DNA of 64,000 bases from a bacterium (GTDB lineage Bacteria; JAJVIF01): NCBI GenBank assembly GCA_022072165.1, contig JAJVIF010000001.1, forward strand, positions 1,384,598 through 1,448,597, in the 5' to 3' direction. The notes beneath the pieces were generated by a model. The model was not told the origin of the DNA. It worked only from the letters and a program-made list of their open reading frames with translations, and made no database searches. Below are positions 17,870-26,285 of this stretch, in pieces (the first letter of the stretch is position 1; each line of letters begins with the position of its first letter). The position numbers and the translations under genes were made by a program.

Positions 17870-18313
17870 ATGCCTGCTGCCTCCACGTCTGCTGTCACCG
17901 CAGAGTTGTTCGCTGTCCTGAGCCGGTCCTATGCGGCGCTTTCTGCGGGACAGGGAAGCATCCTGCGGGAGTACGGCCTCTCCCTGCCGAAGTACCAGGT
18001 CCTGCGCATCCTCAAGGATGCGGGGGGACGGCTGCCTGCGGGGCATATCGCGGGACAGATGGCGTTTCGCTCGAGCGATCTGACACGGCTGCTTGATGGT
18101 CTTGAAAAGGCAGGTGCGGTGGAGCGGACCCGCGGCAAAGATGATCGCCGGGTTGTGCAGGTGAAGCTGACCAGCGAAGGGAACCGGATGCTGCGGCAGG
18201 TGGAGGGGCCCCTGGACCGCTGGCTGAAGTCGGCGTTCAGCGCACTCTCTGCCACCGAGTGTCGACAGTTGGAGAAGTTGCTGTTGCGTTGTGGTGGAGA
18301 AGCTCCAGACTGA
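17870..18313 (+). CDS. MarR family transcriptional regulator
   Basis: A 147-residue winged-helix regulator. The N-terminal helix (ELFAVLSRSYAALSA) forms the dimer interface; LPKYQVLRILKDAGGRLPAGHIAGQM and SSDLTRLLDGLEKAGAVERTRGKDDRRVVQVKLTSEG are the helix-turn-helix and wing with the conserved DDRR. Members usually repress efflux or stress genes and respond to small phenolic ligands (family knowledge); the target here is unknown. It is transcribed from its own leaderless promoter and is followed by PhoB-like boxes that belong to the next gene. Confidence 0.92.
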   Translation: MPAASTSAVTAELFAVLSRSYAALSAGQGSILREYGLSLPKYQVLRILKDAGGRLPAGHIAGQMAFRSSDLTRLLDGLEKAGAVERTRGKDDRRVVQVKLTSEGNRMLRQVEGPLDRWLKSAFSALSATECRQLEKLLLRCGGEAPD

Positions 18314-18348
18314 TCAGAGTGCCCGGCCGCGACTGGGGTACCAGGCAG

Positions 18349-18396
18349 GTAACGGACCTGTCACACTTGGGGGAGTCCCCGTAACGCGGGAGTAAC
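18349..18396 (+). promoter_or_regulatory. Candidate PhoB box array upstream of phoBR
   Basis: Four GTNAC half-sites at 18349 (GTAAC), 18360 (GTCAC), 18381 (GTAAC) and 18392 (GTAAC), spaced 11, 21 and 11 bases. The array upstream of pstC at 25000 has almost the same spacing. This suggests autoregulation of phoBR together with the LON-domain gene. Confidence 0.6.
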
Positions 18397-18449
18397 ATCC
18401 GGATCGTCTCCCCTTGTCGCCGGATGCCCTGTGCTACGTTGCACTTTGC

Positions 18450-19223
18450 ATGAACGCCCCCGTCCATCGAGGCCTCCGACCCGGTAACGCCGCGTCGCCG
18501 CCCCGTAGCGGACTTCAGGGCGTCTCCGGAAGCGAGCCGTCCATGGCAGCCCCGTCGCTCCTCCCATTGTTTGCCCTGCCGGGCACGGTGTTTTATCCCC
18601 ATGGGTACCTGCCACTGCATGTCTTCGAGCCTCGCTATCGTCAGCTCGTCCGTGATGCCGCGGCGGCATCCGGGCAAATCGGCATCATCGCCTATGACCT
18701 GTCACAGGGAGATGACTACGACGAAGCGGACCGGCTGCATCCCATCGGCACGCTGGGGATCATCGAGCATCTGCAGCCACAGGGCGATGGTCGCTTCAAC
18801 ATCATGCTGCGGGGGGTCCGGCGTTTCGCCCTGGAGTCGCTGGAGGGGGGCAAGCCCTACCGCCTCGGACGGGTCCACTGGCTGGATGACCGCGCCGGGG
18901 TATCGTCGGTCGAAGCCCTGCGGCAACTGCCGGTCCTGCACGAAAGCTTCACGTACCTGGATCCCGACTACGACGAGCTCTATCAGGCGGTGATGAACAA
19001 CCACACGCCGGATGAGGCCTATGTCGTGCTCTGTAACTCGCTGTTGGGGTTACTCGACCTCAACTACCCGCTGAATCAGGAATTGCTGGAACTGGACTCC
19101 GCGGTGGCGCGGCTGCGGCACATCGGGTCGCAGCTGCCGCACCACCTGTTGCTCGCTCGTCTCGTCAAAGCACTGCGGCAGTCCCGGGCGCGTCTGGAAG
19201 CCCAGGACCCCGCGCTGAACTAG
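18450..19223 (+). CDS. LON substrate-binding domain protein
   Basis: A 257-residue protein with a stand-alone LON N-terminal (substrate-binding) domain: LLPLFALPGTVFYPHGYLPLHVFEPRYRQLV, then GTLGIIEHLQPQGDGRFNIMLRGVRRF, then helices. It has no AAA or protease domain, so it is not a Lon protease; the role of this family is not established. The start is uncertain: ATG 18450 has TACGTT nine bases upstream (leaderless pattern), but domain homology starts near the ATG at 18543. It lies 25 bases upstream of phoB, probably in one operon. Confidence 0.82.
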   Translation: MNAPVHRGLRPGNAASPPRSGLQGVSGSEPSMAAPSLLPLFALPGTVFYPHGYLPLHVFEPRYRQLVRDAAAASGQIGIIAYDLSQGDDYDEADRLHPIGTLGIIEHLQPQGDGRFNIMLRGVRRFALESLEGGKPYRLGRVHWLDDRAGVSSVEALRQLPVLHESFTYLDPDYDELYQAVMNNHTPDEAYVVLCNSLLGLLDLNYPLNQELLELDSAVARLRHIGSQLPHHLLLARLVKALRQSRARLEAQDPALN

Positions 19224-19248
19224 TCCACAGGCAGGAGGATCGGGGGGC

Positions 19249-19980
19249 ATGGCACCAACCATCGCGATCATCGATGACGATCAGGACATCGTGGCACTGC
19301 TGACCTACAACCTGCAAAAGGAAGGCTACACGACCGTCAGTGCCACCGATGGCGACGCCGGCTTGCGGATGCTCCATACCGAGCGGCCGGATGTGCTGAT
19401 CCTCGACTGGATGCTCCCCCGGACCGATGGCATCCAGATCCTGAAGGCGATGCGGGAAATCCCCAAGCTGCAGAAAACGCCGGTGCTGATGCTGACCGCC
19501 AAGGATGCGGAGCTCGATACTGTCCTGGCGCTGGAAGTCGGGGCGGATGACTATATGTCCAAGCCGTTCCGGATTCACGAACTGGTGGCCCGGGTTCGGG
19601 CACTCCTCCGTCGGCAACAACGGGCGGAACCTCCGCCCCGGAAGACCTATGTGCTGAATCAGTTGCGGATCGACTTTGATCGCCGGACGGTGATGCTGGG
19701 CGACGCAGACCTGTTGCTGACCCACAAGGAGTTCGAGCTCCTGGCATATCTGGTGGCGCGTCCGGAACGGGCGTTGTCGCGGGATAATCTGCTGGAGCAT
19801 GTCTGGGACCTGTCGTACACCGGCGGGACCCGGACTGTGGATGTCCATGTGCAGCGCCTGCGGAAGAAACTCGGAGCGGCAGCGGTGCATGTGGTGACGG
19901 TCAAGAACATTGGCTACATGTGGGTTCCTGACGCCGCATCCGACGCTGCCGAGGGGACTCCGGAGAGGACGGCGGGATGA
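19249..19980 (+). CDS. phoB: Phosphate response regulator PhoB
   Basis: OmpR/PhoB-family response regulator, 243 residues. The receiver domain has the acidic cluster D9-D11, phospho-acceptor D53 (LILDWMLP), T83 and K105 (SKPF). The C-terminal winged helix (about 135-230) contains LTHKEFELLAYLVARPERALSRDNLLEHVW and RTVDVHVQRLRKKLG, characteristic of the PhoB/PhoP group. AGGAGG precedes the ATG. Its stop overlaps the kinase start as ATGA. The pst genes downstream and the box arrays support the phosphate assignment rather than another OmpR-type role. Confidence 0.9.
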   Translation: MAPTIAIIDDDQDIVALLTYNLQKEGYTTVSATDGDAGLRMLHTERPDVLILDWMLPRTDGIQILKAMREIPKLQKTPVLMLTAKDAELDTVLALEVGADDYMSKPFRIHELVARVRALLRRQQRAEPPPRKTYVLNQLRIDFDRRTVMLGDADLLLTHKEFELLAYLVARPERALSRDNLLEHVWDLSYTGGTRTVDVHVQRLRKKLGAAAVHVVTVKNIGYMWVPDAASDAAEGTPERTAG

Positions 19981-21254
19981 CCCCCTGGGTCGTCGCTGGC
20001 ATCTGCCTGATGGCTGCGGCAGTGCTGGCGAGTCTGTGGTGGCGGTCGCGGGCGGAGGCGGAAGCCTTCGCAGCGCGGCTGTTCAGTCTCTCGCCCGATC
20101 CTCCCGCTACACCCGACGCCTGCAAAGCCCTGGCCCAAAAGCAGCAGGAGACCCTGATGGCTTTGCGAGGGCAGCTCGCGCATCTGGAGCAGGAAGAGGG
20201 ATTGTTCGAGGCGCTCTTCAACCTGCTGGATGCCCCCGTGATCGTGGTGGATGCTGAAGGATGCCTGGTGCAATGGAACGCCGCCGCTGGCGCCTTGCTG
20301 CATGGGGCAGTCAGCACCCGTCGCGGAGTCCGGCTGCGTGATGTCGTGTCGAGCTTCGCACTCATCGACGCCGTGACTGAAACGTTGCGGACCGGAGAGC
20401 CGCAGGAGGCCGAAGGGGAAGTCGGTCCGGGACGGCAACAGGTATTCGCCATTCAGGTCCTGCCCCTTACCCGGGCTGAAGAGACTCAGGCGCTGATTTT
20501 GCTGACTGATCGCTCATCGACTGCGGCATTCCGGGAACTGCGTCGGGAGTTCGTTACGAATGTCACGCACGAACTGAAGACCCCGCTGACGAACATTGTC
20601 GGTGCCACAGAAACGCTGTTAAGCGGCGCGATGGAAGACCCCGATTTCCGTGGGCGCTTCCTGGAGATCATTCAGCGCAATGCGGACCAGCTCCGGGCGC
20701 TTATCGAAGATCTGCTGCTCATTGCCCGGTCCGAAGAAGAGGCGGCTCCGATTTTCGAGGCGGAGGAATGCGATTACCGGTCAGTCCGGGAGATGGTGCT
20801 CAACGATCTGGCATCGGCGGCAGAAGCGGCGGATGTCTCCCTGCGGGCGCAACCGCTGTCCGGCAGCGTGCCACTTCCCTTTGCGGCGGCGGACTGCTAC
20901 ACGATTCTGAAGAACCTCACCGAAAACGCCATTCGATACAACAAGCGGGGCGGCATCGTGGAATACAGCGAGCGGCTGCTGGACGATGCGCTGGAGGTGT
21001 CGATTCGGGACACGGGTATCGGCCTGGCGCCTGCGGATCAGGCCCGGGTCTGGGAGCGGTTTTACCGGGCCGACAAACAACGGTCGCGGGAGCAGGGCGG
21101 GACCGGGCTCGGTTTGGCGATCGTGAAAAATCTGGTGGAACGTCATGGGGGCCAGGTGGATGTCATGAGCAAGCCGGGGCTGGGGTCGACTTTTGTCATC
21201 ACTCTTCCCCGGGTCAGTACTTCTGGGATTGTCCTGACGCCTGCCGCGGAATAG
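19977..21254 (+). CDS. phoR: Phosphate sensor histidine kinase PhoR
   Basis: Membrane sensor kinase, 425 residues, that phosphorylates PhoB when phosphate is scarce, working with Pst and PhoU (family knowledge). One N-terminal membrane helix (WVVAGICLMAAAVLASLWW), a helical linker, a PAS domain (about 80-180, FNLLDAPVIVVDAEGCLVQWN), the DHp H-box with H198 (EFVTNVTHELKTPLTNI), and a HATPase domain with N-box NLTENAIRYNK, G1 DTGIGL and G2 GGTGLGLAIVK. The lack of a periplasmic sensor domain matches PhoR, which reads the Pst transporter. Its ATG overlaps the phoB stop. Confidence 0.9.
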   Translation: MTPWVVAGICLMAAAVLASLWWRSRAEAEAFAARLFSLSPDPPATPDACKALAQKQQETLMALRGQLAHLEQEEGLFEALFNLLDAPVIVVDAEGCLVQWNAAAGALLHGAVSTRRGVRLRDVVSSFALIDAVTETLRTGEPQEAEGEVGPGRQQVFAIQVLPLTRAEETQALILLTDRSSTAAFRELRREFVTNVTHELKTPLTNIVGATETLLSGAMEDPDFRGRFLEIIQRNADQLRALIEDLLLIARSEEEAAPIFEAEECDYRSVREMVLNDLASAAEAADVSLRAQPLSGSVPLPFAAADCYTILKNLTENAIRYNKRGGIVEYSERLLDDALEVSIRDTGIGLAPADQARVWERFYRADKQRSREQGGTGLGLAIVKNLVERHGGQVDVMSKPGLGSTFVITLPRVSTSGIVLTPAAE

Positions 21255-21327
21255 TTCAGCGCTGTTTCAACCAATCGGAGTATCCTGCCATCTCAGAGGT
21301 ACCTGTCAGTCCGCCGGAGGTGGCACC

Positions 21328-22320
21328 GTGGCTCGCATGAATCCGTGGGCAATCGCCTGTGCAGTCCTGCTCCTGATCCTGGCCCTCAATGCCAGAACTG
21401 GATCTATGCAATCAGCCCGCTACTCCATGGGGGCGATGGAAGAAAAGGCGATGGGGGGGTATGCCGGTGATGCGGCGGTCAGCATGGATCGGGCGTACAT
21501 CGGTGAATCCATGCCTCCGGCGATGGCTCCCCAACCCGGCGGGATCAACGCGATTCCGGTGGCTTCGGGAGGATCAGGCGGGGGCACCAGCCCCATGCAG
21601 CTGATTCAGCAGAGCGAGACCGACCGGTTCCTGATTCGCAACGGCAGCCTGACGCTGGAGGTGAAGGACCCGGCGCAGGCGGCCCGGGCGATCGAACAAC
21701 TGGCACTGTCACATCAGGGATACACCGGAGAGCTCAATGAGTCGGTGGACCATCTCCAGCGCAAGATGATCAGCCTGTCGCTCCGTGTCCCGGCCAAAGA
21801 CTTCGAGCGGGTGATTGGCGATATCGAGAAACTGGGAAGCGTTATCCAGAAGTATGTCAGTGCCGAAGATGTCACGGAACAGTTTGTCGATACGCAGGCG
21901 CGCATCCGGAATCTGCGGGACACGGAAGCCCGACTCCTGGCCCATCTGGCAGACAGCAAAAAGCTGTCGGACACCCTGGATGTCGAGCGGGAGATCACCA
22001 GGATTCGGGGCGAACTGGAGGGGCTGGAAGGTCGGCTGAAGTTTCTCGCCCACCGGATTTCATTTTCCACGCTGTCGGTGACCCTGCAGCCGGAACCGGG
22101 ACCGGAGCCGCTGCGTCCGGCCTACGGATTTTCGACCCGCAAGGAGTTTACAGCGGCGTTGCGGGACCTGGTGCTGTTTGGCCAGGGGATTTGGGCGCAG
22201 GTGATCTGGCTGGGTGTCTGGTCCGTCGTCTGGCTGCCACTGTTGCTGATTGGACGCTGGTTGTGGCTGAAAATCAGCCGTCCGCGATCGCCCCGGAAGG
22301 CTCCTTTGATGCAGCAGTGA
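21328..22320 (+). CDS. DUF4349 membrane protein
   Basis: 330 residues, GTG start preceded by GGAGGTG. An N-terminal signal or anchor (NPWAIACAVLLLILALNA) is followed by a Gly/Met/Ala-rich linker and then the DUF4349 domain (about 95-255): RNGSLTLEVKDPAQAARAIEQL, the RVPAKDFERVIGDIEKLG segment, a Q-A-R-I-R-NL-R heptad coiled coil, and SFSTLSVTLQPE. A C-terminal membrane helix (WLGVWSVVWLPLLLIGRWLWL) ends the protein. Function unknown; members are anchored lipoprotein-like proteins facing the periplasm. It lies between phoR and the porin. Confidence 0.82.
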   Translation: MARMNPWAIACAVLLLILALNARTGSMQSARYSMGAMEEKAMGGYAGDAAVSMDRAYIGESMPPAMAPQPGGINAIPVASGGSGGGTSPMQLIQQSETDRFLIRNGSLTLEVKDPAQAARAIEQLALSHQGYTGELNESVDHLQRKMISLSLRVPAKDFERVIGDIEKLGSVIQKYVSAEDVTEQFVDTQARIRNLRDTEARLLAHLADSKKLSDTLDVEREITRIRGELEGLEGRLKFLAHRISFSTLSVTLQPEPGPEPLRPAYGFSTRKEFTAALRDLVLFGQGIWAQVIWLGVWSVVWLPLLLIGRWLWLKISRPRSPRKAPLMQQ

Positions 22321-22347
22321 TGCGAATCACAGCCCCCCCGGCTTGTC

Positions 22348-22363
22348 GTTACATGAGTGTTAC
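22348..22363 (+). promoter_or_regulatory. Candidate PhoB box before SLH porin gene
   Basis: Direct repeat GTTAC at 22348 and 22359, 11-bp period, about 90 bases before the porin ATG. It matches the boxes before phoBR, pstC and the lipoprotein at 53414. Confidence 0.55.
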
Positions 22364-22450
22364 CCTCCCGTTGCATCTGTGTGATGCGCGCTGTCTAGGC
22401 TGCTCTCGGCTTTGGACAGTGCCAGCATAGACCTGACGGAGGAACGCATC

Positions 22451-23926
22451 ATGCGTAAGTGGTTCCTGGCCGGTGCGCTGCTCGCCCTGATGGGCGGCGG
22501 AACGCTGACCGGCGCGACCCCCTCGTACGCGGCGACATTCCCGGATGTCCCGTCCGATCACTGGGCGTACGACGCGGTGGCGTATTTGCAGGAAAAGGGT
22601 CTGGTGGAAGGGTATCCCGACAACACGTTTAAGGGAAACCGCACGCTGACCCGGTATGAGTTCGCGATCGTAGTCGCGCGGCTGTATGACAAGCTCGTGG
22701 CGATGATTGGCGAAGGTGGCGGCCCGGCTCCGGATGAGGAGGCGATCTTTGGTCGCCTGGTGGACGAGTTCGGAGCGGACATTGAGGAGCTGCGCGACAT
22801 GCTCCACGACCAGGGCGAGCGCCTGGGTGAGATGGAGGTGGCCTTTGGTGATCTGTCCAAGCGGATGGATACGGTGGACAAGGCCATCGCCGATCGTCTG
22901 GGTACGGTGAAGATGACGGCGGATCTGCGGACCCGCATCGAGATCATCGATCCGAACGAAGATGGCAAGGATGAAACCAAGCGGGCCCGCATTCGCCTGC
23001 GGGTGAAGGGTGAAGGTAAAGTCAACAGCGAAGTGAAGGGTGTGTTCCGGCTCGCCACCGGTGGCGAAGGAGAGATCGTCTCGACAAACGAGTCGCTGGA
23101 AGACTACTACGCCATGGATCCCTTTGCTCTGGACATGGCATATCTGGAGTGGAATCCCGCCGATCCGTTCTGGCTCGGCAAGTGGCGGCTCACCGCCGGG
23201 AAGTTTGCTCCTACCTGGAAGAGCACGCTGATCACCTACGACACGGACACCAACGTGGAAGGGCTCGGCTGGAACTTCTTCCTCGACGATGACAACTGGC
23301 GGCTAAATCTGGCACAGTTGCAGCCGTCAAACACCGGCATTCATCTCGTCAATCAGGTGGGTTACGAAGGGTTATTCGATGCCCTCGATCTGTATGCCAC
23401 CTACCACCACATCGACGACAAGGCGTTCACCAAGATCCAGAAGGACATGGCGGACAAGGACAAGAAGCTCAACAACAAGATGCTGCTGGGAGAGATCGCA
23501 GATTTCTCCAACTACAAGCAGTGGGAAGTGCTTGGCATCCTGAATCTCGCCAAACTCTTCAATAGCGACTACCCCCTGAAGCTGACCGGGAATTACCTGG
23601 AAAGCTCCTACGATCCAGTGGCTGGCGCGAGCGAGCGTCAGACCAAGGCTGCCTACGCCAAGCTCGACGGCAACACGCTGCTGGCAGTTGGTGACTGGAG
23701 CTGGTGGGCCGAGTGGGGTCGGGTCCAGCCGAACGCCATGATCAGCCTCTGGGCGGATGGCGATCGGGGGGGTGGCAATACCGAGTTCATCGCTGGCGGC
23801 ATCAACTACCGCTGGCAGAAGAACATCGACCTGGGACTGAGCGTCATGGACTGGGATCGGGCTTTCCCGAAGGATGCCGAGGAAGGCGCCCTGGTCGTGC
23901 ATCTTGACGCGGTCGCCAAGTTCTAG
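22451..23926 (+). CDS. Outer-membrane porin with N-terminal SLH domain
   Basis: A 491-residue exported protein. The signal peptide (about 1-27) is followed by one SLH domain (FPDVPSDHWAYDAVAYLQEKGLVEGYPDNTFKGNRTLTRYEFAIVVARL), a helical coiled-coil linker (about 85-155), and a C-terminal region of alternating aromatic beta strands ending in aromatic F, typical of a beta-barrel. This is the plan of OmpM/SlpA-like porins that tie the outer membrane to the cell wall in diderm Terrabacteria (family knowledge). AGGA lies before the ATG at 22451. A PhoB-like box upstream suggests induction in phosphate limitation, and a possible role in phosphate entry is inferred from that. Confidence 0.85.
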   Translation: MRKWFLAGALLALMGGGTLTGATPSYAATFPDVPSDHWAYDAVAYLQEKGLVEGYPDNTFKGNRTLTRYEFAIVVARLYDKLVAMIGEGGGPAPDEEAIFGRLVDEFGADIEELRDMLHDQGERLGEMEVAFGDLSKRMDTVDKAIADRLGTVKMTADLRTRIEIIDPNEDGKDETKRARIRLRVKGEGKVNSEVKGVFRLATGGEGEIVSTNESLEDYYAMDPFALDMAYLEWNPADPFWLGKWRLTAGKFAPTWKSTLITYDTDTNVEGLGWNFFLDDDNWRLNLAQLQPSNTGIHLVNQVGYEGLFDALDLYATYHHIDDKAFTKIQKDMADKDKKLNNKMLLGEIADFSNYKQWEVLGILNLAKLFNSDYPLKLTGNYLESSYDPVAGASERQTKAAYAKLDGNTLLAVGDWSWWAEWGRVQPNAMISLWADGDRGGGNTEFIAGGINYRWQKNIDLGLSVMDWDRAFPKDAEEGALVVHLDAVAKF

Positions 23927-23938
23927 CCCTTTAGCTTC

Positions 23939-23974
23939 ACCGCACCGGCAGCCCCCTGCCGGTGCGGTCCTTCC
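23939..23974 (+). terminator. Terminator of SLH porin gene
   Basis: 13-bp stem ACCGCACCGGCAG/CTGCCGGTGCGGT with a CCCC loop, starting 12 bases after the stop. The tail (CCTTCC) is only moderately T-rich. Confidence 0.8.
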
Positions 23975-24065
23975 GAATCACCGGGTTCTCTTCGTTTTTA
24001 CACATCGCAGACCGACACCACAGACCGTTCGCTCTACTTTTCCCTGCTACAAGGAGCCTCGACGC

Positions 24066-24935
24066 ATGCGGAAACAGGTAACTCTCCTGCTGGTGGCCCT
24101 CGCCACCCTGGGGTTGACAGCGATGGCGGCTGCCGCCGACCAGATCACCGTGAAGGGATCGGACACCATGGTCCTCATCGCCCAGCGCTGGGCGGAGGCG
24201 TACATGAAGTCCAATCCCGGCACCACCATTCAGGTCACAGGCGGCGGTTCCGGCACCGGGATCTCCGCCATCATCGAGGGGACCTGCAACATCGCGAATT
24301 CCTCCCGCCCCATCAAGGCGTCGGAACTCGCCAAGGGCAAGGACAGCGGCAAGAACATCATCGAGCACAAGGTTGCCCTGGACGCCCTCGTGGTCGTGGT
24401 GCATCCGAGCAATACCGTCAAAGAACTGTCGGTGGCTCAGCTCAAGGCCATCTTCACTGGTGCCGTCACCAACTGGAATCAGGTGGGGGGCAGTGACGGT
24501 CCTATCGTGATCTACTCCCGTGAGTCCAACTCCGGCACCTACGGCTTCTTCAAGGAGCACATCCTCAGCAACGCTGACTTCACTCCCACGGCCCTCTACA
24601 TGCCCGGAACTGCGGCCATCAAAAGTGGCGTGTCCAAGGACCCCAAGGCCATCGGGTATGGCGGTGCAGCCTACTTCGCTGGCAAGGGGGGGACCAAGAT
24701 TATCCCTGTCAAGCAGACCAAAGACAGCCCGGCGATCAATCCGATCAAGGCCGATGGCCATGTCGATGAGGAAAAGATCCGCACCCTGGAGTACCCCATC
24801 GCCCGATACCTCTACTGCTACACGGTCGGGCAGCCCTCCGGAGCCCTGAAAAAGTACCTCGACTGGATGGTCGGGGCTGAGGGGCAGAAGTTCGTCAGGG
24901 CGGAGGGCTATGTCCCGCTCATTGACGTCAAGTAG
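24066..24935 (+). CDS. pstS: Phosphate-binding protein PstS
   Basis: Periplasmic phosphate receptor of the Pst transporter, 289 residues. A signal peptide (MRKQVTLLLVALATLGLTAMAAAA) is followed by ITVKGSDTMVLIAQRWAEAY and GGGSGTGISAIIEGTCNIANSSRPI, the phosphate-binding segments of the PstS family, and RESNSGTYGFFKEH. There is no lipobox cysteine, so it is a free periplasmic protein. AAGGAG lies ten bases before the ATG at 24066. It is followed by a terminator and then pstC under its own promoter, so pstS can be made in excess over the permease. Confidence 0.94.
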   Translation: MRKQVTLLLVALATLGLTAMAAAADQITVKGSDTMVLIAQRWAEAYMKSNPGTTIQVTGGGSGTGISAIIEGTCNIANSSRPIKASELAKGKDSGKNIIEHKVALDALVVVVHPSNTVKELSVAQLKAIFTGAVTNWNQVGGSDGPIVIYSRESNSGTYGFFKEHILSNADFTPTALYMPGTAAIKSGVSKDPKAIGYGGAAYFAGKGGTKIIPVKQTKDSPAINPIKADGHVDEEKIRTLEYPIARYLYCYTVGQPSGALKKYLDWMVGAEGQKFVRAEGYVPLIDVK

Positions 24936-24963
24936 CCTGCCCTTCGCACACCAGGATGACAGG

Positions 24964-24990
24964 ACGCCGCCGGCTGGTCCGGCGGCGTTT
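24964..24990 (+). terminator. Terminator between pstS and pstC
   Basis: 10-bp stem ACGCCGCCGG/CCGGCGGCGT with loop CTGGT, 28 bases after the pstS stop, followed by TTGTGTG. Confidence 0.8.
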
Positions 24991-24999
24991 GTGTGACTT

Positions 25000-25074
25000 G
25001 TGACAAGCCGGTAACACCACGCCTAAAGCTGTTACATACCTGTGATGCCGACTGCCCGCGGTTCTTTCTACTAT
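25000..25074 (+). promoter_or_regulatory. Candidate PhoB-activated promoter of pstCAB
   Basis: Half-sites GTGAC (25000), GTAAC (25011), GTTAC (25031) and GTGAT (25042), spaced 11, 20 and 11 bases, then TACTAT at 25069-25074 as a likely -10, 22 bases after the last half-site. No -35 box is obvious, as expected for a PhoB-dependent promoter. A further GTGAC lies at 24993. Confidence 0.65.
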
Positions 25075-25108
25075 AGAGGCGGTCGCAGCTGCTCAGAAAA
25101 GAGGCATC

Positions 25109-26269
25109 ATGCCCGAGCTCCCGCAGATCGTAGAAGCGCAACTGGCGGTCGCTGGAGCCAGGATGCCAGTGACGCGACGAACCGTGGTCCGGACACAAGT
25201 CCGGGGCTGGCGGGGAGTCGCGGAGTTTCTGATTGAGCGCTTCTTGCAGATCAACGCCTTCATCGCCATCGCCCTCATCGGACTCATCTTCGTGTTCCTG
25301 TTCACCAAGGGCCTCGACGCCTTCAAAGTGTTCACGACTCCGGTGGATGCCGAGACCGCCCTGGAAGACACCGCTATCGGACACCTCCATGCGGCGGCCA
25401 TTGACCGGGGCGATACGACCGTCCTGCTCAAAGAGCCCGTGGAGCTGTCGGAGTACCTTGGCGAAGTGGTGACCGAGCAGCACTTTGACGCCGAAACCGA
25501 GGAGTTCACTACCACTGAACGCTATGCCCGTATGTGGCAACCAAACTCCGACAATCCCAAGTACTCTATGATCCCCCTCCTCTGCGGATCCTTGCTGGTG
25601 GCGCTCCCCGCGACACTGATCGCGACTCTGCTGGGACTGGGGGTGGCGATTTTCCTGTCGGAGGTTGCCAGTAAGAAGGCCAGGGAAATCATCAAGCCCG
25701 CTATCGAGTTGCTGGCGGGGATCCCGACAGTGGTGCTGGGCTTCCTGCTGCTGATGGTCTTCGCGACACCCCTGCAGGATCTGCTCAACCTCAACAATCG
25801 CCTCAACGGGATGCTGGGAGCTCTCGGTGTGGCCTTCGTGATCATCCCTGTGGTCGCGACCATCGCGGAAGACAGTCTGCGGGCAGTCCCAAAAGAGATT
25901 CGCCAGGGGTCCCTGGCGCTGGGCGCTACCAAATGGCAGACGCTGATTGGGGTCGTGATCCCCGCCGCGATCTCGGGCATCACGGCGGCGGTCATTCTCG
26001 GGTTCGGACGCGCCCTGGGCGAAACGATGATCGTCCTGATGGCGACCGGCAATGCGGCGGTTGTGACGCTCAATCCGTTTGAGTCGGTGCGGACCATGAC
26101 AGCGACCATCGCGGCGGAACTCGGGGCGGTCGATCAGGTCGGGAACTGGTACTACTCCCTCTTTCTTGTGGGGGCCCTGCTTTTCACCATCACCTTTATC
26201 TTCAACGCCATCGCTGAGAGCGTGGTCGGGCGGATGCGTGCCGCCCTGACCGGCTCCGGCGATCTGTAA
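25109..26269 (+). CDS. pstC: Phosphate ABC transporter permease PstC
   Basis: Inner-membrane subunit of the PstSCAB phosphate importer, 386 residues. After a 45-residue cytoplasmic N-terminus, the first helix (INAFIAIALIGLIFVFLF) precedes an unusually long periplasmic loop (about 70-150) and then five further helices. The BPD permease signature is seen in KEIRQGSLALGATKWQTLIGVVIPAAISGITAAVILGFGRALGETM. AAGAGG precedes the ATG at 25109. pstA follows after 16 bases, pstB after another 9; the order pstC-A-B-phoU is conserved in many bacteria. Confidence 0.93.
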   Translation: MPELPQIVEAQLAVAGARMPVTRRTVVRTQVRGWRGVAEFLIERFLQINAFIAIALIGLIFVFLFTKGLDAFKVFTTPVDAETALEDTAIGHLHAAAIDRGDTTVLLKEPVELSEYLGEVVTEQHFDAETEEFTTTERYARMWQPNSDNPKYSMIPLLCGSLLVALPATLIATLLGLGVAIFLSEVASKKAREIIKPAIELLAGIPTVVLGFLLLMVFATPLQDLLNLNNRLNGMLGALGVAFVIIPVVATIAEDSLRAVPKEIRQGSLALGATKWQTLIGVVIPAAISGITAAVILGFGRALGETMIVLMATGNAAVVTLNPFESVRTMTATIAAELGAVDQVGNWYYSLFLVGALLFTITFIFNAIAESVVGRMRAALTGSGDL

Positions 26270-26285
26270 CGGGAGGCGCAGACTG

